A program made the translations under genes and the position numbers. The notes beneath the pieces are model-generated. The model made no database searches and was not told where the DNA came from. It worked only from the letters and a program-made list of their open reading frames with translations. A stretch of DNA of 7,063 nt. Source: Holophagaceae bacterium UBA706. GTDB taxonomy: Bacteria; Acidobacteriota; Holophagae; Holophagales; Holophagaceae. The first letter of the stretch is position 1, and the number at the start of each line of letters is the position of its first letter. The DNA is taken from contig DBME01000119.1 in NCBI GenBank assembly GCA_002298155.1, forward strand, positions 1 through 7,063, given 5' to 3'. Below, piece after piece: positions 1 through 5,948 of the stretch.

Positions 1-131
1 TTCTTGTCGCAGGCCTTCTTGTCCTTGCAGCAGCCCTGCTCGCAGGCGGGCTTCTCGGCGGGCTTCTTGGGCTCCTCCGCGAAGGCGGCGGTGAGGGAGA
101 GGATGGCGAGGGCGGCGATGATGTTCTTCAT
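1..131 (-). CDS. Small secreted Cys/Lys-rich protein, 3' end cut by window edge
   Basis: Function not recognised. The minus strand reads from ATG at 131-129 through 43 complete codons to the left edge without a stop. Residues 1-18 (MKNIIAALAILSLTAAFA) form a classic Sec signal peptide: a Lys after Met, a hydrophobic core and an AFA signal-peptidase-I site. The mature part begins EEPKKPAEKP and continues with Cys at residues 30, 34, 35 and 41 spaced among Lys and Asp residues (CEQGCC, then KDKKAC). A small periplasmic or secreted, Lys-rich, multi-cysteine protein is therefore likely; disulfides or metal binding are possible but not shown. A purine-rich Shine-Dalgarno element (TGGAGA on the minus strand) lies about 5 bases before the ATG and supports the start. 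The gene is divergent from the TPR/glycosyltransferase gene, separated by 86 bases. Its ORF was too short and truncated to appear as a long reading frame, but the signal peptide and ribosome binding site make it credible. Confidence 0.72.
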   Translation of the reverse strand, partial: MKNIIAALAILSLTAAFAEEPKKPAEKPACEQGCCKDKKACDK

Positions 132-158
132 GGATTCTCCAGGGAAATAGGAACCATC

Positions 159-189
159 AGTTTAGCGCGGGTCACCGGGATTGGGGCAA
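159..189 (-). promoter_or_regulatory. Candidate sigma70-like promoter for the small secreted protein
   Basis: On the minus strand TTGCCC (189-184) is followed after 19 bases by TAAACT (164-159); each matches 4 of 6 consensus positions, but the spacer is longer than the ideal 17. It lies in the 86-base divergent spacer, 28 bases before the small gene's ATG. A short inverted repeat TGGGG-CAA-CCCCA at 182-194 overlaps the -35 side. No equally good promoter was seen for the rightward gene in this spacer. Confidence 0.3.
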
Positions 190-217
190 CCCCATCCTGG
201 ATCTCCCGTTCGCTGGT

Positions 218-1681
218 TTGGCGGACGATGCCAGACTGGTGCGGAACCGGAGGCCCTTCTTGGAGACAGGACCCTACGCCAATCCCGCCCAGGCCGCCCT
301 GGCCCTGCGCCGGGCCCTGGCCGGGGACCCCGCCAATCCCACCTTCCGCACGGGGCTCATGGAGCTCTACCGCCGGCAGGGGCGGTTCGACGAAGCCCGG
401 GTTCTTGGCGAGGAGGGGCTGGCGGCGGGGATCACCGGCGGTGACCTGCGGCGGATCCTGGGGCTGGTCTATGCGGAGATGGGGGCCACGGAACCCCTGC
501 TTGCGCTGGTACGCTCCGGCCCGGATGCCGGCACCGCGGCGCTGGAGGCCGGCACCCACGCCATCTCGGAGAGCCAGTGGGACACGGGTCTGGCCCTGCT
601 GGACGTGAGCCTGGCGGCTGACCCCGGCAACGGCGCCGGCTGGCTCACGGCCACCAAGGCCCTCCTCCATTCCCACCGTCTGGAGGAGGCCGCCGATTTG
701 GCGGGCTGGCTCCACGGCCAGCCCTGTGCGGACGCCGGCGACCTCCGGGCCCAGGCCGGCTTCCTCAAGGGCGTGGCCCTCATGCTCCAGGGCAGGCTCC
801 CCGAGGGGCTGCCATGGCTGGAGAACCGCTTCGCCATGGACGGCGGTCCGCGCCCCGAGGCGCTGCCCCTGGCCCCCTGGGAAGGCGGCGATCCCGCCGG
901 CAAGACGCTCCTCCTCCAGGCGGAGCAGGGCTACGGCGACCTGTTCATGATGGCCCGCTACGTGGGTGTGCTGGCGCGCCAGGGGGCACGGGTCTACCTT
1001 CGCCCCCAGCCCACCACCCAGGGGGTCCTGGCCACCTGCGAGGGGCTGGCGGGTCTGGCCGAGGGTACCCTGACCCTTCCGGCGGGTGCGCTCCAGGCCA
1101 ACGTCATGTCCCTGCCGCGCCTCTGCGGCACCCGCCTCGAGACGATCCCCGCCCCGGTGCCCTACCTTCACGTGCCGGGCCACGTGCCCAGCCGCGAGGC
1201 CATCGACGCCTGCCTCGCCGCGGTCGGCGCGGACCGCAAGGTGGGGCTGGTGTGGGCCGGCAACCCCACCCATAACCAGGACCGCGAGCGCAGCATGCCC
1301 CCGGAGCTCCTGGACCTTCTGGAGGGTGTGCCGGGGGTGGCGTGGTGCGACCTCCAGATCCGGGCCGACGCGAGGCCCTCGCTGCCCATGCTCGACCTGC
1401 AGCGCCACCTGACGGATTTCGCCGATACGGCCTACGCCCTCAGCCGCCTGGACCTGCTCATCTCCGTGGATTCCAGCCCCGTGCACTTGGCGGGCGCGCT
1501 GGGAAGGCCGGTGTGGATGGCGCTGGCGTGGCTTCCGGATTGGCGGTGGCTGCTGGCGCGCACCGACACGCCGTGGTACCCCACCGTGGAACTGTGGCGC
1601 CAACCCGCGCCGGGGGACTGGGTGACGGTCATCGAGGGAATGCGCGCACGCCTGGGCGAGGGCGGGCTGACCGGGGCGTAG
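218..1681 (+). CDS. TPR-like protein with GT9-like (heptosyltransferase fold) C-terminal domain
   Basis: The N-terminal third (about residues 20-215) is Ala/Leu/Arg-rich and helical with TPR-like register, for example NPAQAALALRRALAGDP and LYRRQGRFDEARVLGEEGL. The C-terminal part has the signature series of the TPR-linked GT9-like family: AEQGYGD (235-241, usually AEQGLGD), VGLVWAGNP (342-350) followed by DRERSM, ISVDSSPVHLAGALG (415-429) and LPDWRWLL (439-446) followed by TPWYP. By family knowledge such domains adopt a GT-B fold and may transfer sugars to glycans, lipids or proteins; donor and acceptor cannot be told from sequence. There is no signal peptide or membrane segment, so it is probably cytoplasmic. 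The start is uncertain: the frame is open from 122, the first usual start codon is TTG at 218 with no clear Shine-Dalgarno, and ATG at 359 (residue 48) would remove part of the first repeat. It stands alone, divergent from the small secreted gene, with no other glycan genes in the window. Confidence 0.82.
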   Translation: MADDARLVRNRRPFLETGPYANPAQAALALRRALAGDPANPTFRTGLMELYRRQGRFDEARVLGEEGLAAGITGGDLRRILGLVYAEMGATEPLLALVRSGPDAGTAALEAGTHAISESQWDTGLALLDVSLAADPGNGAGWLTATKALLHSHRLEEAADLAGWLHGQPCADAGDLRAQAGFLKGVALMLQGRLPEGLPWLENRFAMDGGPRPEALPLAPWEGGDPAGKTLLLQAEQGYGDLFMMARYVGVLARQGARVYLRPQPTTQGVLATCEGLAGLAEGTLTLPAGALQANVMSLPRLCGTRLETIPAPVPYLHVPGHVPSREAIDACLAAVGADRKVGLVWAGNPTHNQDRERSMPPELLDLLEGVPGVAWCDLQIRADARPSLPMLDLQRHLTDFADTAYALSRLDLLISVDSSPVHLAGALGRPVWMALAWLPDWRWLLARTDTPWYPTVELWRQPAPGDWVTVIEGMRARLGEGGLTGA

Positions 1682-1823
1682 GGACCGTTCGTGGCCGGGG
1701 GAACGGGTGGAGCGCCTAAGGTGCCGGGCCTGCGGCGCGGGCATTCGTAATTAACAATTCAACCTCAATCGTCCCAATGGACAGCCAATAGACGACCTCT
1801 AAATCATCAATTCGAGGCGTTTT

Positions 1824-1848
1824 AAAATGACGTGCATGTCGTCAATTT
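1824..1848. promoter_or_regulatory. Imperfect palindrome, candidate operator
   Basis: Half-sites AAAATGACG (1824-1832) and CGTCAATTT (1840-1848) are inverted repeats matching at 8 of 9 positions, around a 7-base centre (TGCATGT). This 25-bp dyad is typical in size for a dimeric helix-turn-helix repressor, and its left half overlaps the TAAAAT -10-like hexamer. Given the downstream lipase and fatty-acid porin genes, a fatty-acid-responsive TetR- or GntR-type regulator is a reasonable guess, but no regulator gene lies in the window. Confidence 0.42.
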
Positions 1849-1900
1849 GCCTAGAAAAACAATGACCTTTTTCAAATTTTTCTCTGGTTGAGTCTTGGAT

Positions 1901-1918
1901 TCCCGACTAATCTCGGGA
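1901..1918 (+). promoter_or_regulatory. Perfect 6-bp hairpin in the 5' leader of the volA-like gene
   Basis: TCCCGA (1901-1906) and TCGGGA (1913-1918) pair perfectly around the loop CTAATC. There is no T tract, so it is not an intrinsic terminator. Lying 34 bases before the ATG, it could be an mRNA-stabilising 5' hairpin or a second protein-binding dyad. Confidence 0.35.
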
Positions 1919-1952
1919 CCGCCCATCCACCCACTCAACCCGAGGCTAAGCC

Positions 1953-4367
1953 ATGAACGCTTTCCTTCGCACCACGCTCCTGAGCCTGCCGCTCATTTGC
2001 CTTATTGGCTGCTCGTCCCGCGAGGAACCGGTGCCCAATCCCGCACCGGAGGTGAGCGCCAACATGGCCATCTTCGATCCCACCACGGGCAGCATCCCCC
2101 TGCCCAACGTCCTGGCCACGGCCACGGCGGCGGATCCCCTGGCGGGCCGGGCCGCGGGAACGCCCATGACGCCCCCGGAGGCCATGGCCTACATCAACCG
2201 CTACGAGGTGGGCTCCACCAACGCGGTGGCCGGGGTGAACGCCCCCATCTACCTGCGCTTCGCCTTCCCGGTGCAGCCCGCCACGGTGACCCCGGCGAAC
2301 ATCAAGGTCTTCCAGCTCACCCCCGACGCGGCGGGGACCGAGAACGCGCCCCTGGGCTTCACGGACGTCTCGGCCATGTTCACCTTCAAGTACCCCGCGG
2401 GCGGGACGGACCTCTGGCTCTTCCCGACCTTCCCCCTCACGCCGGGCACGCGGTACCTGTACGTCGTGACCGACCGGGTCCTGGACGCGGCCACGGGCGG
2501 CGCCGTGATCCCCTCCGTCTACTTCAACTACCTGAAGTCCACCACGCCCCTGACGGGCGCCACGGCGGCCCTCGAGCCCATCCGGGCCAACGCCACCGCG
2601 GGCGGCAACATCCTCCTGTCGGGCTACGCCAAGGTCATGGACGATCTCATCGCCGCCTCGGCCACCACCACCGTCACCTCCCGCCAGCACATCGCCCTGA
2701 TGGGGCGCTTCATCACCTCCGCGGCAGGCTTCATCGTCCCGGACCCTGCGGCCCCCACTGTCCGCGTTCCCGTGGAGACCGAGCTGCGGGCCTTCGCCGC
2801 CGGCCAGAGCCTGGGCGGCCTCACGGGCAAGAGCTGGACCAACGGCATCACCGTCACCACCACCTTCACCAAGGGCGACGCCAACCCGGCGCTGGATGTG
2901 GGCGCCTACTGGGCGGCGGTCACCGGCTATCCCGCCAATACCGTCCCCTCCACCATCGGCCAGGTCGTGCTGGGCACCATCAATTCCGGCTTCCTGAACA
3001 TCGATCCGGTGGTGGCCCGCGCCAACGCGGCCAGCATGGACCTCACCGCCGTGGCAGCCACCGCCTTCAACCCCGCCTCGGGGGTCGTGCAGCCGTTCCG
3101 GAACGGCTCGGGCGTGCTCACGGGCTTCTACCACGTGCCCGCCTCCATCCCCTTCGTGTACATCGCGCCCGACGCGGCGGCGCCCGCCGGCGGCTATCCC
3201 CTGGTCATCTACCAGCACGGGATCACCAGCCAGAAGGAGACGCTCCTGGGCATGGCGCAGGCCTTGTCCAGCAACGGCTTCGCGGCGGTGGCCATCGACC
3301 TGCCGCTGCACGGCGCCCTGGCGCCGCCCGCGCTGGTGGTGGCACCCACGGACAGCGCCGCCGTGAAGGCCCAGAAACAGGCCGGCTGGGGCCAGGCCTT
3401 CATGGCCGTGGGCGCGCCCCTGGCCACCCGTTCCAACATCCAGCAGGCGGCCTTCGACCTGCACCGCCTTGAACTCACGGTGCTGGCCGGCGGCTTCGCG
3501 CCCCTGGGCGCCAAGGCTCCCGCGGCGGCGAACATCCGCTTCACGGGCCTCAGCCTGGGTTCCATCGTGGGCGCCTACTACCTGGCCGGGAACACGGCGC
3601 TGCCCTACACCGCCTCGTCGCTCACCACGGCCATGAAGGGCATGCTCAGCGTGCCCGGCGGCCGTCTCGCGTATCTCATCCAGGCCAGCCCCGCCTTCGG
3701 CGCCACCATCGACGCGGGCCTGGCGGGCGTGGGCATCGCCAAGGGAACGCCCACCTACCATGCCTTCTTCCAGGCCACCCAGACCGTGGTGGACACGGCG
3801 GACCCCGCCACCATGACGACGCCCCTGGCGGCCAACCTTCCCAGCCGTTTCTCCGGGCGGCTCCTCATCCAGGAAGCCACCTCCACCACCTATGACGCCA
3901 ACGGCAATCCCACCAACGGCGACCTGGTGATCACCAACCCCTATACCCGCTACTTCGGCAACGCCCTGGGCGGGCGGGCCGTGCTGGGCGCGGCGGGGGC
4001 GGGCGTGGACCCCGGATTCTGCCAGGTGGGCTACGGCGCCAGCGTGCGCATCCCCGCGGCCTTCATGCTGACGGTGCAGGGCGGCGCCATCGTCCCCAAG
4101 ACCCTCGAGGCCGCCTTGAGCCCCGCGGACACCTCCCCGGGTGAAGGCTACTTCCAGTTCGACCAGGCCGGCATCGACCACGGCGGCCTGCTGGATCCAA
4201 ACCAGCCCGTGAACGCCGCGCTCATGCAGAAGCAGATGCTCTTCTTCCTCGGGGTGACGGGCACGTCCATCGTCCTGGATCCCACCCAGGCGCCTCCCGC
4301 GGGCCTGGCTCCGGGCGTCTCCGCCAAGGTCCAGGTCGCCGAGTCCTGGCCCATCCTCGGCCACTGA
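1953..4367 (+). CDS. VolA-like surface lipoprotein lipase / lysophospholipase
   Basis: An 804-residue alpha/beta-hydrolase lipoprotein. Residues 1-19 are a lipoprotein signal peptide ending in lipobox LIGC with Cys20 as the lipidated residue; Ser21 (not Asp) at +2 predicts outer-membrane sorting. The N-terminal region has FDPTTGSIPLPN, characteristic of the bacterial virulence-factor lipase N-terminal domain, then an Ig-like (Big_5-type) beta segment with PLTPGTRYLYVVTDRVLD. The hydrolase domain shows YPLVIYQHGITSQKE (oxyanion-side His422-Gly423), the nucleophile elbow GLSLG (532-536, Ser534), a likely acid Asp657 in GDLVITN, and a late His743 in DHGGLLDP. By homology to Vibrio VolA it would cleave lysophospholipids or related esters outside the cell, releasing fatty acids. 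The length matches VolA-type proteins. It is followed after 34 bases by a fadL-family gene, as in Vibrio, which strengthens the assignment. The triad Asp is inferred from position; the substrate is inferred from family and neighbour. Confidence 0.87.
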   Translation: MNAFLRTTLLSLPLICLIGCSSREEPVPNPAPEVSANMAIFDPTTGSIPLPNVLATATAADPLAGRAAGTPMTPPEAMAYINRYEVGSTNAVAGVNAPIYLRFAFPVQPATVTPANIKVFQLTPDAAGTENAPLGFTDVSAMFTFKYPAGGTDLWLFPTFPLTPGTRYLYVVTDRVLDAATGGAVIPSVYFNYLKSTTPLTGATAALEPIRANATAGGNILLSGYAKVMDDLIAASATTTVTSRQHIALMGRFITSAAGFIVPDPAAPTVRVPVETELRAFAAGQSLGGLTGKSWTNGITVTTTFTKGDANPALDVGAYWAAVTGYPANTVPSTIGQVVLGTINSGFLNIDPVVARANAASMDLTAVAATAFNPASGVVQPFRNGSGVLTGFYHVPASIPFVYIAPDAAAPAGGYPLVIYQHGITSQKETLLGMAQALSSNGFAAVAIDLPLHGALAPPALVVAPTDSAAVKAQKQAGWGQAFMAVGAPLATRSNIQQAAFDLHRLELTVLAGGFAPLGAKAPAAANIRFTGLSLGSIVGAYYLAGNTALPYTASSLTTAMKGMLSVPGGRLAYLIQASPAFGATIDAGLAGVGIAKGTPTYHAFFQATQTVVDTADPATMTTPLAANLPSRFSGRLLIQEATSTTYDANGNPTNGDLVITNPYTRYFGNALGGRAVLGAAGAGVDPGFCQVGYGASVRIPAAFMLTVQGGAIVPKTLEAALSPADTSPGEGYFQFDQAGIDHGGLLDPNQPVNAALMQKQMLFFLGVTGTSIVLDPTQAPPAGLAPGVSAKVQVAESWPILGH

Positions 4368-4401
4368 ACCGATCCCCCCCACGATCGAGGAGCATCCCTC
4401 C

Positions 4402-5733
4402 ATGCGAAACCGCGTCCTTCCCCTCGTCACCCTGATGCTCGCCCTGGGCCCCGCCGCTTCGGCCTCGGGCTTCCTGCTGCGGGAACAGAGCGCTTCCGGC
4501 CTGGGCAATGCCTTCGCCGGCGTCAGCGCCGGTTCCCAGGACACGTCCTCCATGTTCTGGAATCCCGCCGTCCTGCCCCTCTTCGAGGGGAGCCAGGCCT
4601 CCCTGGGCGGTTCCTGGATCGGGATCCACATGGATCTCTCGGGCGCCTCCGGCACCCGCGCGCCGGTTTTCCAGCCCGGCCAGCTGGCCATCTCCGGCTC
4701 CCCTAACCTGCCCAACGCGGTGAGCCAGCCGGTGCTGCCGGCCCTGTACGTCAACTGGGGCCTCAGCGACATGGTCCACGTGGGCCTCTCGGTCAACGTG
4801 CCCTTCGGCCTGGTCACCAACTACCCCGACGACTTCATCGGCCGCTACCACGCCCTGAAGACCGACCTCAAGACCATCGACATCACGCCCTCCCTGGGCA
4901 TCCGGCTGAATTCGGCCTGGACGGTGGGCGTGGCCTTCGTGGCGCGCAAGGCCGAGGCCACGCTCTCCAACGCCGTGGACTTCGGCGCCATCGGCGCCAG
5001 CCTGGGCATTCCCGGCTACGTGCCGGGGGCGGCCGACCGCATCGCCACCTTGACGGGCGACACCTGGGCCTACGGCTACAAGGCCGGCTTCACCTGGCAG
5101 CCCTCCGCCGACCTGCGCCTGGGCGTGGGCTACCAGAGCAAGGCCACCCTCAAGATCAAAGGCCGCATCGCCTACGATTCCGTTCCCGCCCCCTTCGACA
5201 CGACCTTCATCAACACCGGCGGCGACGCCGACGTGAACCTGCCCGCCACCGCCTCCGCGGGGTTCACCTGGGACGTCACGCCGAAGTTCAGCCTCCAGGG
5301 CGAAGCGGCCTGGACGGGCTGGTCGGACTTCAAGGAACTGAAGGTGGTCTTCGCGTCGACCCAGCCCGCCTCCGTCACGGAGGAGAAGTGGAAGGACACC
5401 TGGTTCGTGTCCGTGGGCACCGTGTGCAAGGCTTCGGGAGCCTGGTCGTTCAAGGCGGGCCTCGCCTACGACCGCTCCCCCGTGGACAACCGGTACCGCA
5501 CCCCCCGCATCCCCGACTCCGACCGCACCTGGGTCTCCGCCGGCGCCACCTGGACCGCCTCCCCGAGCACCACGGTGGACTTCGGCCTCACCCAGATCTT
5601 CGGGCAGACCGTGCCGCTGGATCTCCGTTCCGGCTCCACGTCCGACGCGCCCAATTTCTACCGGGGGAACCTCTCGGGCACTTATAAGGTAGGGGCGACC
5701 ATCGTCTCCGCCGGCGCCCGCTTCCGTTTCTGA
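4402..5733 (+). CDS. fadL: FadL-family outer-membrane long-chain fatty acid transporter
   Basis: A 443-residue outer-membrane beta-barrel of the OmpP1/FadL/TodX family, which passes long-chain fatty acids or other hydrophobic compounds across the outer membrane. A signal peptide (about residues 1-21, ending ASA) is followed by the mature start SGFLLREQSASGLGNAFAG, the family's N-terminal hatch signature; WNPAVL (Asn54-Pro55-Ala56) matches the conserved NPA element. The rest is alternating amphipathic beta strands, and the protein ends ARFRF with the terminal Phe used for barrel assembly. Length is in the usual FadL range. GAGGAG (4387-4392) lies 9 bases before the ATG. With only 34 bases to the lipase gene it is almost certainly co-transcribed; the pair would release and import fatty acids from external lipid. 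The precise substrate (fatty acid or aromatic hydrocarbon) cannot be decided from the barrel alone, but the lipase partner favours fatty acids. Confidence 0.93.
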   Translation: MRNRVLPLVTLMLALGPAASASGFLLREQSASGLGNAFAGVSAGSQDTSSMFWNPAVLPLFEGSQASLGGSWIGIHMDLSGASGTRAPVFQPGQLAISGSPNLPNAVSQPVLPALYVNWGLSDMVHVGLSVNVPFGLVTNYPDDFIGRYHALKTDLKTIDITPSLGIRLNSAWTVGVAFVARKAEATLSNAVDFGAIGASLGIPGYVPGAADRIATLTGDTWAYGYKAGFTWQPSADLRLGVGYQSKATLKIKGRIAYDSVPAPFDTTFINTGGDADVNLPATASAGFTWDVTPKFSLQGEAAWTGWSDFKELKVVFASTQPASVTEEKWKDTWFVSVGTVCKASGAWSFKAGLAYDRSPVDNRYRTPRIPDSDRTWVSAGATWTASPSTTVDFGLTQIFGQTVPLDLRSGSTSDAPNFYRGNLSGTYKVGATIVSAGARFRF

Positions 5734-5751
5734 CCCGGCCTTGACGCCGGG
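5734..5751. repeat. GC-rich inverted repeat just after fadL, without T tract
   Basis: CCCGGC (5734-5739) and GCCGGG (5746-5751) pair perfectly around CTTGAC, starting at the first base after the fadL stop. With no T tract it would be a weak intrinsic terminator at best, so read-through into the his leader is possible. The loop and right arm contain the -35 hexamer of the his promoter. Confidence 0.4.
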
Positions 5752-5770
5752 ACCTCGCCGGCGCTAGATT
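5741..5770 (+). promoter_or_regulatory. Sigma70-type promoter for the his operon
   Basis: TTGACG (5741-5746, 5 of 6 consensus) is separated by 18 bases from TAGATT (5765-5770, 4 of 6 consensus). Transcription would begin near 5777, giving a leader of roughly 290 bases before hisG. It lies in the only spacer between fadL and the his genes and is the best promoter match seen in the window. Confidence 0.6.
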
Positions 5771-5895
5771 GTCAGATCTGAGGTTTCCGTGCCCTTCGCT
5801 TCCATCCATCATTCCCATCGCCATGCCTCCCACGGGGCGGCGAGGGCATGCGGGACCGGAGCCTAGCGGAACAGGCGCAACGGACACCACGCACG

Positions 5896-5924
5896 AACCC
5901 CCCGGCCTCGAAACCCGGGGGGTT
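5896..5924 (+). promoter_or_regulatory. Strong perfect 10-bp hairpin before the His leader ORF
   Basis: AACCCCCCGG (5896-5905) and CCGGGGGGTT (5915-5924) pair perfectly around the 9-base loop CCTCGAAAC. The following bases (GTCGC) do not form a T tract, so it does not look like an efficient terminator. Its right arm could alternatively pair with 5984-5992 inside the leader ORF (nine pairs, one of them G-U). That segment overlaps the proposed antiterminator strand, so this could be an additional switch element or a polymerase pause site. Confidence 0.5.
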
Positions 5925-5948
5925 GTCGCATATCCAGGAATCCACACC

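Larger units (their letters stand above)
1745..1952 (+). promoter_or_regulatory. AT-rich control region and 5' leader of the volA-like/fadL operon
   Basis: After the stop at 1681 the sequence stays GC-rich to about 1744 and then changes sharply to AT-rich DNA up to about 1900, unlike everything else in the window. No ORF or RNA gene is visible. The block holds a TAAAAT -10-like hexamer (1823-1828, 5 of 6 consensus, no convincing -35), an imperfect palindrome (1824-1848), a near-perfect direct repeat TCATCAATTCG (1804-1814) / TCGTCAATTTG (1839-1849) with starts 35 bases apart, and a perfect hairpin (1901-1918). A GAGG Shine-Dalgarno (1942-1945) lies 7 bases before the ATG at 1953. Low melting stability plus repeats make this the likely promoter/operator of the lipid-uptake operon; the exact transcription start cannot be read from sequence. 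No intrinsic terminator for the upstream gene was found in 1682-1744. Confidence 0.55.

Noticed and set aside
128..1744. 538-codon open frame on the minus strand opposite the TPR-GT9 gene
   Set aside because: Low-complexity Arg/Gly/His/Pro-rich product with no recognisable motif; the plus strand encodes a recognisable protein over the same span.
1682..1744. Intrinsic terminator for the TPR-GT9 gene
   Set aside because: Only a weak GCCG/CGGC stem is visible and no T tract follows it.
1888..1916. Promoter with -35 TTGAGT upstream of the volA-like gene
   Set aside because: At 17-base spacing the -10 would be TCTCGG, which does not fit; the better -10-like TAATCT is only 14 bases away.
1895..3472. 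525-codon plus-strand frame overlapping the volA-like gene
   Set aside because: Out-of-frame shadow rich in His/Gly/Arg/Pro; the lipobox and catalytic motifs are in the other frame.
1935..4820. 961-codon open frame on the minus strand, antisense to the volA-like and fadL genes
   Set aside because: It is a shadow of strongly GC-biased codon use on the plus strand: the translation is Gly/Arg/His/Val-rich without domains, while the plus-strand proteins have clear signal peptides and family motifs.
5772..5781. Perfect 10-bp palindrome TCAGATCTGA next to the his promoter
   Set aside because: Short enough to be chance and without a second copy in the window; possible operator, but not supported.
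5777..5895. Possible riboswitch in the 5' part of the his leader (CCGGAGCCT ... AGGCGCAACGG)
   Set aside because: It vaguely recalls parts of c-di-GMP or glycine aptamers, but the conserved cores of those classes are absent; only small stems are visible.
5769..5948. Longer upstream version of the His leader ORF
   Set aside because: No ribosome binding site supports an upstream start, the predicted promoter lies at 5741-5770, and AGGA before ATG 5949 fits a short His-rich leader.
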